Shown: positions 44,599 through 53,217, numbered from the stretch's first letter. The stretch is 64,000 bases of DNA from an uncultured Mogibacterium sp. (GCF_938041965.1 NZ_CALISE010000019.1:163458-227457), one strand, 5' to 3'. Made by a program: numbers and translations. The notes: generated by a model not told the origin, from the sequence alone.

Positions 44599-44639
44599 AG
44601 ATGGAATTGTAACATTAGTTACAGATTCCATCTTTTTTT
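44599..44639 (+). terminator. Intrinsic terminator containing a GTAAC-ATTA-GTTAC palindrome
   Basis: GATGGAAT and ATTCCATC arms enclose GTAAC (44609-44613), ATTA and GTTAC (44618-44622), with a seven-T tail. It ends the regulator transcript; the inner palindrome looks like a Crp/Fnr-type operator upstream of hcp. Confidence 0.85.
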
Positions 44640-44727
44640 AATGATATGCTTGTGCCATAAACTTAAAGCAAACATTAATTAAAGCAAAAAACAAATGACG
44701 TTATATAAGAGTGAAAGGAGAAAACAC

Positions 44728-46371
44728 ATGGAAAACCGTATGTTTTGTTATCAGTGCCAGGAGACAGCAAAGGGCACAGGATGTACTATGAGAGGAGTTT
44801 GCGGCAAGCTTCCAGAGACAGCAGGACTACAGGATCTGCTCGTATACGTAACTAAGGGACTTTCTGCAGTGACTACACAGCTAAGAGCTGAGGGTAAGGA
44901 AGTAAGCGAGCAGGTAAACCACCTAGTATCGCTCAACCTATTCACAACTATCACAAATGCTAACTTCGACGATGAAGCAATCACAGCTAAGATCGTTGAG
45001 ACACTAACATGTAAGGAGCAGCTACTAAAGCAGCTTGATGATGCAAGCAAGCTTCCAGAGGCTGCAAAGTGGAACGGATGCGTTGGAGAGTTCGCTGCTA
45101 AGGCTGCAAGCCCAGAGGTTGGCGTTCTATCCACTGAGAACGAGGATGTAAGATCGCTAAGAGAGCTCATCACTTACGGACTAAAGGGACTTTCCGCTTA
45201 CAGCAAGCATGCAAATGCTCTACTTAAGGACAACGTAGAGGTTGATACATTCATGCAGAAGGCGCTAGCACTTACACTAGACGATTCTCTATCAGTAGAT
45301 GACCTAGTTGCACTTACACTAGAGACAGGTAAGTACGGAGTGGATGGAATGGCTCTACTAGATGAAGCAAACACATCTGCTTACGGAAACCCAGAGATCA
45401 CTAAGGTAGATCTCGGTGTTAGAAAGAACCCAGGAATCCTGATTTCAGGTCACGACCTAAAGGACCTCGAGATGCTTCTAGAGCAGACAAAGGGAACAGG
45501 CGTAGATGTATATACACACTCTGAGATGCTCGCAGGACAGTACTACCCAGCATTCAAGAAGTACGAGCACTTCGCTGGTAACTACGGAAATGCATGGTGG
45601 AAGCAGAAGGAAGAGTTCGAGACATTCAACGGACCTATCCTGATGACTACAAACTGCATCGTGCCACCAGCAGATAGCTACAAGGATAGACTATTTACAA
45701 CAGGTGCAGCAGGATACCCAGGATGCAAGCACATCGACGGCAAGTACGGTGAGACTAAGGACTTCTCCGAGATTATCGAGCTAGCTAAGAAGTGCCCAGC
45801 ACCAACAGAGATCGAGACAGGAGAGATCGTAGGTGGATTTGCACACGAGCAGGTATTTGCACTAGCAGATACAGTAGTTGAGGCAGTTAAGTCTGGAGCA
45901 ATCAAGAAGTTCTTCGTAATGGCTGGCTGCGACGGCAGAATGAAGTCTAGAAACTACTACACAGATTTTGCAAAGGCTCTACCTAAGGATACAGTAATCC
46001 TCACAGCAGGATGCGCTAAGTACAAGTACAACAAGCTAGACCTTGGAGACATCGGCGGAATTCCACGCGTGCTCGACGCAGGACAGTGCAACGACTCATA
46101 TTCACTAGCATTGATCGCACTCAAGCTCAAGGAAGTATTTGGACTAGATGACGTTAACGAGCTACCAATCGCTTACAACATCGCTTGGTATGAGCAGAAG
46201 GCTGTAATCGTACTTCTCGCACTTCTATACCTCGGTGTTAAGAACATCCACCTAGGACCAACACTACCAGGATTCCTCTCGCCAAACGTTGCAAACGTAC
46301 TTGTTGAGAACTTCGGAATCGCAGGAATCGGAACAGTAGACGACGATATCGAGCTATTCCTTGGAAAATAG
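44728..46371 (+). CDS. hcp: Hydroxylamine reductase (hybrid cluster protein)
   Basis: About 547 residues. The N-terminal Cys motif (MFCYQCQETAKGTGC, RGVCGK) binds an Fe-S cluster, and downstream TTNCIVPP, AGYPGCKH, AGCDGR and AGCAKYKY supply ligands of the hybrid 4Fe-2S-2O cluster. Reduces NO or hydroxylamine; protects anaerobes against nitrosative stress. The ATG at 44728 after AAAGGAG is chosen over the frame start at 44695. Strong codon bias suggests high expression. Confidence 0.96.
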   Translation: MENRMFCYQCQETAKGTGCTMRGVCGKLPETAGLQDLLVYVTKGLSAVTTQLRAEGKEVSEQVNHLVSLNLFTTITNANFDDEAITAKIVETLTCKEQLLKQLDDASKLPEAAKWNGCVGEFAAKAASPEVGVLSTENEDVRSLRELITYGLKGLSAYSKHANALLKDNVEVDTFMQKALALTLDDSLSVDDLVALTLETGKYGVDGMALLDEANTSAYGNPEITKVDLGVRKNPGILISGHDLKDLEMLLEQTKGTGVDVYTHSEMLAGQYYPAFKKYEHFAGNYGNAWWKQKEEFETFNGPILMTTNCIVPPADSYKDRLFTTGAAGYPGCKHIDGKYGETKDFSEIIELAKKCPAPTEIETGEIVGGFAHEQVFALADTVVEAVKSGAIKKFFVMAGCDGRMKSRNYYTDFAKALPKDTVILTAGCAKYKYNKLDLGDIGGIPRVLDAGQCNDSYSLALIALKLKEVFGLDDVNELPIAYNIAWYEQKAVIVLLALLYLGVKNIHLGPTLPGFLSPNVANVLVENFGIAGIGTVDDDIELFLGK

Positions 46372-46380
46372 GAGGTAACG

Positions 46381-46977
46381 ATGAGTTTATTTCTAGGACC
46401 TATACATCAGTGGCTATATGACAAAATCATTTTTCAGGAGGACCTCACAGACGCTCTGATTAATGCTGGAAAGGCAGAGGGATGGAGCGAACTGACAGAG
46501 GAGCTTGCAAATGAGTGTCACAGCTACGATAGACGTCCGCTTGAAGAGGCGGTTGACCCTGACAACATTCACGGCAGCCTTCAGGCAAGAATAGCAGATG
46601 CAGAGAGCAGATATGCGAAGCTAGTTCAGACTATCGCAGCAGCAAACCCTGCAAGAGTAGAGGATCTAAAGCAGGCAGCTAGACGCTTCGGCGAGCTAAA
46701 TGCGGTGCCAGCTGGAACTAAGCCAGATGTAGCTTTCGGATACCTCAACAACACACTGCTCGACGGCATGCCTTGTGACAATGTAAATGAGATGATCGGC
46801 CAGACAGATGACTCCATCACATGGAGACGCAACATGGATATTCACGCTCAGCACTGGGCTAATGAAGAGGATGAACTATACTACGTGCTCAGAACAGAGC
46901 TAGTCAAGGGAATGTTCGAGCCTGCAGGTCTCACATACGAGGAGCCTCAGGAAGGGACATACGAGATTAGAGCGTAG
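46381..46977 (+). CDS. Hypothetical protein co-transcribed with hcp
   Basis: 198 residues, 9 bases after hcp with AGGAGG before the ATG. The start GPIHQWLYDKI and several spaced histidines (CHSYDRR, MDIHAQHW) suggest a helical, possibly metal-binding protein, somewhat like a hemerythrin or DinB fold, but I cannot assign a family. Linkage to hcp suggests a role in NO/hydroxylamine metabolism. Confidence 0.7.
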   Translation: MSLFLGPIHQWLYDKIIFQEDLTDALINAGKAEGWSELTEELANECHSYDRRPLEEAVDPDNIHGSLQARIADAESRYAKLVQTIAAANPARVEDLKQAARRFGELNAVPAGTKPDVAFGYLNNTLLDGMPCDNVNEMIGQTDDSITWRRNMDIHAQHWANEEDELYYVLRTELVKGMFEPAGLTYEEPQEGTYEIRA

Positions 46978-47300
46978 TTCAAGGGGATACAAAAGGGCGC
47001 ACAAGACTAGAGTGTAGCCACAAATAGGGGATATACTAGATTAGAACTTAGTTTCTAAAAAGGGTATACGAGATTAGATAGTCACAAACAGAAAGTTAAT
47101 GAACCAAAATCATAACCGAAGCTAGTGATTACATAAAAATTAAATCATAGGGGTGTGGCTGGGCGATTCGCTCGGTCACTGCTTTTTTATTATATTTTCC
47201 GCTCCAACCACTACCTAAAACCTTCCTATTGTGCTATAATTTTCAATTAATATCTTAACTTACAATTTGATTTTCATATATAGAAAGAGAGAGGTGCAAA
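46978..47300 (+). other. Intergenic stretch between the hcp operon and guaB
   Basis: No reading frame is supported. It holds loosely repeated GGGGATA(C/T)A and AGATTAGA strings, a probable terminator at 47154-47190 (GTGGCTGGGC / GCTCGGTCAC followed by CTTTTTTATT) and a TATAAT at 47235-47240 that may be the -10 of guaB. No purine riboswitch core was found. Confidence 0.55.
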
Positions 47301-48812
47301 ATGGCAATCGTTCTAACAGAACCATCAAGAACATTTAGCGAGTACCTTCTAGTGCCTGGATATTCTAGCGCAGATGCTAGGCCTGAGAATGTGTCACTCG
47401 CGACTCCGATTACTAAATTCAAGAAAGGCGAGGAGCCTAAGATCAAGGCAAATATTCCACTTGTTTCCGCAGTAATGCAGGCTGTTTCTGATGACGGGAT
47501 GGCGGTTGCATTAGCGAAGGAGGGTGGAATTTCTTTTATCTTCGGATCTCAGTCAATCGAAAACCAGGCAGCAATGGTCAAGAAGGTTAAGTCCTATAAA
47601 GCAGGCTTTGTACCTAGTGATACTAATGTAAAACCTGACAGTACACTTGCTGATGTCTTAGAAATTAAGAAGAACTCCGGACACTCGACAGTGGCGGTTA
47701 CGGACGACGGAACAGGTCACGGCAAGCTAGTCGGCCTCGTTACAAGCAAGGACTACAGAGTTAGCAGACTCAGCACAGATACTAAGGTGTCTGAGTTTAT
47801 GACACCTCTCGATAACCTCGTGTACGGCAATGCTGGAATCACTCTATCCGAGGCTAACGACATCATCTGGGAGAACAAGGTAAACCAGCTGCCAATCGTG
47901 GACAAGGACGGATGCCTAGTGGCATTTGTATTTAGAAAAGACTACGACTCTCACAAGCAGAATCCTAACGAGCTTCTCGACGATAATAAGAGTTTTATCG
48001 TAGGTGCAGGAATTAACACTCGTGACTACGAGGAGAGAATCCCAGCGCTCGTAGATGCAGGCGTAGACGTGCTCACAATCGATTCATCCGAGGGATATTC
48101 TGAATGGCAGGCAAGAACACTCAAGTGGGTTAAGGAAAAGTACAGTGACACAGTTAAAATCGGTGCCGGTAACGTCGTTGACAAGGAAGGATTTGAGTTC
48201 CTCGCAAAGAGCGGCGCAGACTTCATCAAGGTCGGAATCGGCGGCGGATCTATTTGTATCACTAGAGAGCAGAAGGGAATCGGACGCGGACAGGCATCTG
48301 CAGTGCTCGAGGTTGCAGCAGCTAGAGACGAGTGGTTCGAGAAGACAGGTGAGTACATTCCAATCTGCTCCGACGGCGGAATCGTGTATGACTACCACAT
48401 GACACTAGCACTCGCTATGGGTGCGGACTTCATCATGCTAGGAAGATACTTTGCAAGATTCGACGAGTCACCATCCGCTAAGGTTATGGTAAATGGCAAC
48501 TACATGAAGGAGTACTGGGGCGAAGGTTCCGCGAGAGCTCGTAACTGGCAGAGATACGATCTCGGCGGCGAGAGCAAGCTCAAGTTCGAGGAAGGTGTTG
48601 ACTCCTACGTTCCATATGCAGGATCGCTGCACGATAACGTAAACCTCTCTCTGGAGAAGGTTAAATCGACAATGTGTAACTGCGGAGTTCTATCAATTCC
48701 AGAGCTACAGCATAATTCCAAGCTCACACTCGTATCGGCGACAAGTATCATCGAGGGTGGAGCGCACGACGTTATACTCAAGGACAACAGCGTGGCAACA
48801 GTAAGACGTTAG
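47301..48812 (+). CDS. guaB: IMP dehydrogenase
   Basis: 503 residues: TIM barrel with two inserted CBS motifs (about 105-220), catalytic Cys319 in GGGSICITRE, and the flap EYWGEGSARARNWQRYD with the active arginine. Converts IMP to XMP, first step of GMP synthesis. Length, catalytic Cys number and several stretches (SFIFGSQSIE, VKSTMCNCG) match my memory of the Tritrichomonas foetus enzyme better than that of typical Bacillus GuaB. GAGAGAGG precedes the ATG; guaA follows after 8 bases. Confidence 0.95.
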   Translation: MAIVLTEPSRTFSEYLLVPGYSSADARPENVSLATPITKFKKGEEPKIKANIPLVSAVMQAVSDDGMAVALAKEGGISFIFGSQSIENQAAMVKKVKSYKAGFVPSDTNVKPDSTLADVLEIKKNSGHSTVAVTDDGTGHGKLVGLVTSKDYRVSRLSTDTKVSEFMTPLDNLVYGNAGITLSEANDIIWENKVNQLPIVDKDGCLVAFVFRKDYDSHKQNPNELLDDNKSFIVGAGINTRDYEERIPALVDAGVDVLTIDSSEGYSEWQARTLKWVKEKYSDTVKIGAGNVVDKEGFEFLAKSGADFIKVGIGGGSICITREQKGIGRGQASAVLEVAAARDEWFEKTGEYIPICSDGGIVYDYHMTLALAMGADFIMLGRYFARFDESPSAKVMVNGNYMKEYWGEGSARARNWQRYDLGGESKLKFEEGVDSYVPYAGSLHDNVNLSLEKVKSTMCNCGVLSIPELQHNSKLTLVSATSIIEGGAHDVILKDNSVATVRR

Positions 48813-48820
48813 GAGCGATA

Positions 48821-50362
48821 ATGGCTAACAAGATATTAATTATTGATTTTGGCGGACAGTACAATCAGCTCATCGCCCGCAGGGTTCGTGAGCTCGGCGT
48901 GTACTCGGAAGTCCATAATTTCGAAAGCATAACAGTTGATAAGGTCAAGGAGTTCGACCCATGCGGCATCATTTTTACAGGTGGACCACAGTCAGCGTAC
49001 GGCGAGGGTGCCCCATCTATAGATAGAGGCGTGTTCGAACTGGGGCTATCGATACTCGGCATCTGCTACGGCGCACAGCTGATGGCACACGTGCTGGGCG
49101 GTAAGATCGGAACAGCTCCGACGAGCGAGTACGGCCGCACCGATACGGTGGTTGACTGCAAGGAAGGCCTCTTTGCAGGACTCAGTGACGAGACCGTAAC
49201 ATGGATGAGCCACACTGACTATATCAGCGAGGTTCCAGAGGGCTTCAAGATTACGGCGCATACAGAAAACTGTCCAGTTGCAGGTATGGAAGACAGGGTG
49301 AGGGGCTACTACGCAGTGCAGTTCCACCCAGAGGTAAATCATACGGCAGAGGGCACAGAGCTGCTTAGCAACTTCATACTAGGCGTGTGTAAGTGCGAGC
49401 AGGACTGGAAGATGGATTCTTTCGCTGAGAAGAAAATCGCAGAGATTCGCGAGAAAGTTGGAGAAGGCAAAGTGCTACTTGCACTATCTGGCGGCGTTGA
49501 TTCCAGCGTAGTTGCGGCACTTCTGGCAAAGGCAATCGGAAAGCAGCTGACCTGCGTGTTCGTGGACCACGGACTACTCCGTAAGGACGAGGGCGACCAG
49601 GTTGAAGAGATATTTGGCAGCAAGGGTGAGTACGACCTCAACTTCGTTCGTGTAAATGCTCAAGAGAGATACTACGCAAAGCTCGCTGGCGTGACAGATC
49701 CAGAGACGAAGCGTAAGATCATCGGTGAGGAATTTATCAGAGTGTTCGAAGAGGAAGCGAAGAAGATCGGCGCAGTGGACTTCCTGGCACAGGGGACAAT
49801 TTACGCAGATATCATCGAGAGCGGTCTCGGCAAGTCGGCAGTTATAAAGTCGCACCACAATGTGGGCGGACTGCCAGACCACGTTGATTTCAAGGAGATA
49901 ATCGAGCCACTCCGCATGCTGTTCAAGGACGAAGTGCGTGCCCTCGGAAGAGAGCTAGGACTACCAGACCATCTGGTTGACCGTCAGCCATTCCCAGGAC
50001 CAGGTCTCGGCATCAGAATTATCGGTGAAGTTACAGCTGAAAAGGTTAAGATAGTGCAAGAAGCTGATGCAATCTACCGTGAGGAGATAGCAAAGGCGGG
50101 CCTCAAAGGCTCAATCAGCCAGTACTTCGCAGCTCTAACAAATATGAGATCAGTCGGTGTAATGGGCGACTTCCGTACCTACGATTATGCGGTTGCAATC
50201 CGTGCGGTCGAGACAGTTGACTTCATGACAGCGGAGGCGGTGGAAATCCCATGGTCAGTGCTGCAGAAGGTGATGAATAGAATAATAAATGAGGTGGATC
50301 ACGTGAACAGGGTATTCTACGATCTAACCTCTAAGCCACCGGGAACGGTGGAGTTTGAATGA
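48821..50362 (+). CDS. guaA: GMP synthase (glutamine-hydrolysing)
   Basis: 513 residues: class I glutamine amidotransferase domain with LGICYGAQ and FHPEVNHT, then ATP pyrophosphatase domain with LSGGVDSSV, and the dimerisation domain ending SKPPGTVEFE. Makes GMP from XMP, glutamine and ATP. AGGAG precedes the start; operon with guaB. The 3' end is next to the AT-rich defence island, a position often used by integrating islands. Confidence 0.97.
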   Translation: MANKILIIDFGGQYNQLIARRVRELGVYSEVHNFESITVDKVKEFDPCGIIFTGGPQSAYGEGAPSIDRGVFELGLSILGICYGAQLMAHVLGGKIGTAPTSEYGRTDTVVDCKEGLFAGLSDETVTWMSHTDYISEVPEGFKITAHTENCPVAGMEDRVRGYYAVQFHPEVNHTAEGTELLSNFILGVCKCEQDWKMDSFAEKKIAEIREKVGEGKVLLALSGGVDSSVVAALLAKAIGKQLTCVFVDHGLLRKDEGDQVEEIFGSKGEYDLNFVRVNAQERYYAKLAGVTDPETKRKIIGEEFIRVFEEEAKKIGAVDFLAQGTIYADIIESGLGKSAVIKSHHNVGGLPDHVDFKEIIEPLRMLFKDEVRALGRELGLPDHLVDRQPFPGPGLGIRIIGEVTAEKVKIVQEADAIYREEIAKAGLKGSISQYFAALTNMRSVGVMGDFRTYDYAVAIRAVETVDFMTAEAVEIPWSVLQKVMNRIINEVDHVNRVFYDLTSKPPGTVEFE

Positions 50363-50363
50363 T

Positions 50364-50419
50364 GGACACACATCAAAAGGCCTGCCCTCGCATGAGGGCA
50401 GGCCTTTTGATGTGTGTCC
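50364..50419 (+). terminator. 26-bp perfect inverted repeat after guaA
   Basis: Arms 50364-50389 and 50394-50419 are perfectly complementary with a GCAT loop. The lower stem ends in ACACACAT rather than a T tract, so it is an unusual terminator or processing signal; the AAAA and TTTT runs lie within the stem. Confidence 0.7.
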
Positions 50420-50473
50420 TCCGACAGGACCGCCAGCGAGGCGAGCACGAAGTGCGACGGCGAGGTGTAGCGG

Positions 50474-50587
50474 TCTACGGCGTATATGTAAATCGATGTA
50501 GTTCCTCCGCCAGGATTTCCCAAGAGCTGAACCGAAGGTGAAGCGATTGGAAGAAATCTACGGCGTATTTGTAAATTGATGCAATTA
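50474..50587 (+). repeat. Imperfect direct repeat between guaA and the retron
   Basis: TCTACGGCGTATATGTAAAT at 50474 recurs as TCTACGGCGTATTTGTAAAT at 50557; over 27 bases 24 match, 83 bases apart. Between them is GC-rich sequence with inverted repeats. No gene is supported in 50420-50737. May be a remnant of repeated intergenic elements or an island junction. Confidence 0.55.
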
Positions 50588-50737
50588 CTATACCTAGATT
50601 TTAAAGAGTCAAATTATAATAGGGAAAATGCTCACATATACTTCCTCATGATAGCATATAGAGTATTCATATATACTTAATACGAATGCCATGAAAATTG
50701 TATTGAAAAATGTACAAATATAAGCTATACTTTGAAT

Positions 50738-50887
50738 GCGTATAGCTAGATTGTTTACTTGTGATTCGCAAGTATTGATGTTAATGGTGGGAAGCAGAAG
50801 CCTCCCTTTACAATAAATAAAAATCTCTTCTATAAAAAGAATGAAAAATAAATTTAGTACATATTTATATAAGGAGTAGCTATACGC
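50738..50887 (+). ncRNA. Retron msr-msd RNA (Ec67-like)
   Basis: The a1 arm GCGTATAGCTA (50738-50748) is perfectly complementary to the a2 arm TAGCTATACGC (50877-50887). G50749, just after a1 in an AGATTG context, is the candidate branching guanosine. The msr holds two hairpins: 50757-50773 (ACTTGTG/CGCAAGT) and 50789-50806 (GGGAAGC/GCCTCCC). The remainder to a2 is an AT-rich msd template. Order and motifs (TTGTGA-TCGCAA; TTAATGG then GCCTCCC) resemble the Ec67 retron RNA as I remember it. The reverse transcriptase starts 7 bases after a2. Confidence 0.88.
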
Positions 50888-50894
50888 TTTTATT

Positions 50895-52607
50895 ATGGAA
50901 AAAAATAAAGAAGCACGAAAAGCAATAGCAGAAAGTTTGCATTTGGAGTATAACTTTTTCAATTCGGTCTTATACAATTCATATAGTAAAGAAGCTTATA
51001 CAAGGTTTACAATACCAAAAAAAAATGGAGGTGAACGGGAAGTCTTTGCACCAAACCCTCAGTTGAAATTCGTACAGAGGAGGTTAGCAGAAAAGTTATC
51101 TGCCATATATAGAGAAGAAAATTCATATGAACACAGTTTTGAAAGTGTTTCGCATGGGTTTGAAAAAAAATGTAATATTTTAACAAATTCACGAATACAT
51201 AAAGGGAAAAGGTATATATTAAATTTAGATATATCGAATTTCTTCGACTCTTTTAATTTTGGACGCGTCAGAGGATTTTTCGTAAAAAACAAATATTTCA
51301 AATTTAATGAAGAACAAGCAACTATTATTGCACAATTAACATGCTACAATGGTAAATTACCACAAGGTGCACCAACATCACCCTTAGTGGCAAATTTAAT
51401 TTTTAATATTGTTGATATGCGCATTATAAAATTAGCAAAAAAATATCGACTAAATTATACGAGATATGCTGACGATTTAAGTTTTTCAACTAACAATAAA
51501 AAATTTGGTTCTGATTATACAAAATTTATTAATCAAATTGAATCTCTTTTGGATGAAAATGGATTTAAGATTAATAACTCAAAAACTAGACTTCAGGAAC
51601 ATCGCAGAAGGCAAGAAGTGACAGGTGTCACTGTAAATGATAAATTAAATGCTAAAAAAACATATATAAAAGATACAAGGGCAATGGCTAATTCTTTATA
51701 TTGTAACGGCGAGTACTTCTTAGATAACAAGAATAAAAAGAGTGATTTGCTAACTTTGGAATCAAGATTCTCATTTATCAATCAAATCGATTGTTACAAT
51801 AATAAAATAGAGCATGAATTAAGTGGTGCAAAGTGCGAAAATAAATACAAGAGCAGATTAAATAAAAGAGAAAAGCAATTTCAAACTTTTTTGTTTTATA
51901 AACATTTTTACAATCCATCAAAAGTTACTTTAGTTACAGAGGGAAGTACAGATATTCTTCATATAAAGGCAGCATTAAAAAAACATTATAAACAATATCC
52001 TAACTTGATTAAAAAAAATGGAACAAAATATATATATGAAATTAAATTCCTTAAGCGTACAAAAAGACTTAGGTGTTTTTTTGGTATTGTTGAAGATGGA
52101 GCAAACACAATGATAAATATATGGAATCACTATAAAGGAGATCATCAATGTACGAATATACATGAAGCTTTAAATAGAAAATTTAGATTTCATCAAGGTG
52201 ATGTCAAAAGAAAACCAGTGATATTAATTTTTGATAATGAGCAAAAATGTTCAAAATCATCAACAAAAAGGCCATTGAAAGAGTTTTTGAAATCTACAAA
52301 GATAGAAATGGATATTAATGAACTTACAAAACATCTATGTTCAAATCTATATTTACAAACTATACCGTTACCTAAAGGCATGGATGAATGCGAGATTGAG
52401 GATCTATATAAAGAAGACGTTTTGAAGATAAAAAAAGACGGAAAGACATTTAGTAAAAAATCAGAAGAAGATACAAATTTGTATTTCGGGAAAAAGATAT
52501 TTGCAAAACATATATATAATAATTATAAAAAGATTGATTTTAGTAATTTTTTACCGTTGTTAGATTGTATAGACAAAATTATTACTGATAATAACAATGA
52601 TTGCTGA
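50895..52607 (+). CDS. Retron reverse transcriptase fused to a Toprim-like domain
   Basis: 570 residues, close to the Ec67 protein in size and layout. The RT domain (about 30-300) has LDISNFFDSF, LPQGAPTSP (155-163), catalytic YADD (191-194) and the retron EVTGVTV motif (241-247). The C-terminal part has VTEGSTDILHI (347-357) and LIFDNE (444-449), the Toprim glutamate and acidic motif. RT-Toprim retrons are anti-phage systems in which msDNA holds the effector inactive until infection. Very AT-rich; no other effector gene is adjacent. Confidence 0.92.
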   Translation: MEKNKEARKAIAESLHLEYNFFNSVLYNSYSKEAYTRFTIPKKNGGEREVFAPNPQLKFVQRRLAEKLSAIYREENSYEHSFESVSHGFEKKCNILTNSRIHKGKRYILNLDISNFFDSFNFGRVRGFFVKNKYFKFNEEQATIIAQLTCYNGKLPQGAPTSPLVANLIFNIVDMRIIKLAKKYRLNYTRYADDLSFSTNNKKFGSDYTKFINQIESLLDENGFKINNSKTRLQEHRRRQEVTGVTVNDKLNAKKTYIKDTRAMANSLYCNGEYFLDNKNKKSDLLTLESRFSFINQIDCYNNKIEHELSGAKCENKYKSRLNKREKQFQTFLFYKHFYNPSKVTLVTEGSTDILHIKAALKKHYKQYPNLIKKNGTKYIYEIKFLKRTKRLRCFFGIVEDGANTMINIWNHYKGDHQCTNIHEALNRKFRFHQGDVKRKPVILIFDNEQKCSKSSTKRPLKEFLKSTKIEMDINELTKHLCSNLYLQTIPLPKGMDECEIEDLYKEDVLKIKKDGKTFSKKSEEDTNLYFGKKIFAKHIYNNYKKIDFSNFLPLLDCIDKIITDNNNDC

Positions 52608-52788
52608 ATTAAAGTATTTTATATTATCAGAGCATATCTAAAAATAAGTCAATTTAATATGGTATAATTTATCGAGAATTAAAAACAGTATTGTTATGTA
52701 AAATATTTGCTAATATTTGTAAATGGGAATAGTTTAGCTTATTATATTTGATTTGAATTTAATGATTAAAAGGTAAAAAAATATGTAT
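52608..52788 (+). promoter_or_regulatory. AT-rich intergenic stretch with the original start region of the restriction gene
   Basis: Contains GGTATAAT near 52660, a possible -10, and AAAAGG followed by an ATG at 52783-52785 (ATG TAT) just before the IS3 left end. The frame continues exactly at the far side of the element (GGT TTA ATG GAG at 54101), so this is probably the promoter, ribosome binding site and start of the interrupted gene. Confidence 0.55.
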
Positions 52789-52868
52789 TGGAGTTGTAAC
52801 ATTTAAGTAGAGTCTGTAAATCCATCAAATTCTCATGATAGTATATCAATGAAAGGATTGGTGAAACT

Positions 52869-53158
52869 ATGCAATACGACAATTCATTCAAGTAGGAAGC
52901 CCTCGAACTTTCAGACGAAATCGGTGTCAGAAAGGCTGCAGAGCAGCTTGGTATTCCATATTACACACTTGCTGATTGCGATATATCCGAAAGCATAAAG
53001 GTGCTTCATATTTTGTAGGCAGTGGTTACAAGTGTAAACCTGTTGACGAGAAAAATCGTCGGATACAGGAGCTTGAAGCCGAACTGCGTGAAACCAAGCG
53101 AGCCAATGAGATACTCAAGGATGCCCTCGGTTTTTTCGCAGAAAGCCGAAAGAAGTAA
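52869..53158 (+). pseudogene. IS3 OrfA, disrupted
   Basis: The reading frame from ATG 52869 meets TAG at 52893-52895, resumes, and needs one inserted base near 52977 (GATTG|CGA; the expected sequence is LADWRYIRKHKGAS). The intact part from 52976 to 53158 holds the leucine-zipper-like QELEAELRETKRANEILKDALGFF. A T TTT TTC slippery heptamer at 53131-53137 links it to OrfB. Two lesions make it non-functional. Confidence 0.85.
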
Positions 53159-53217
53159 AAGCGCATCATCGCTATGAATTCATTCACTCCAGAGAAGGCA
53201 AATGGCCTGCAAAATCT

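Noticed and set aside
47100..47300. Purine riboswitch before guaB
   Set aside because: The conserved loop sequences of the purine aptamer are absent; only a terminator and a -10 element can be supported.
50730..50742. Twelve bases ACTTTGAATGCG shared between the retron leader and the IS200 leader (63853)
   Set aside because: Match is short, ends abruptly on both sides, and the structures around it differ; judged chance.
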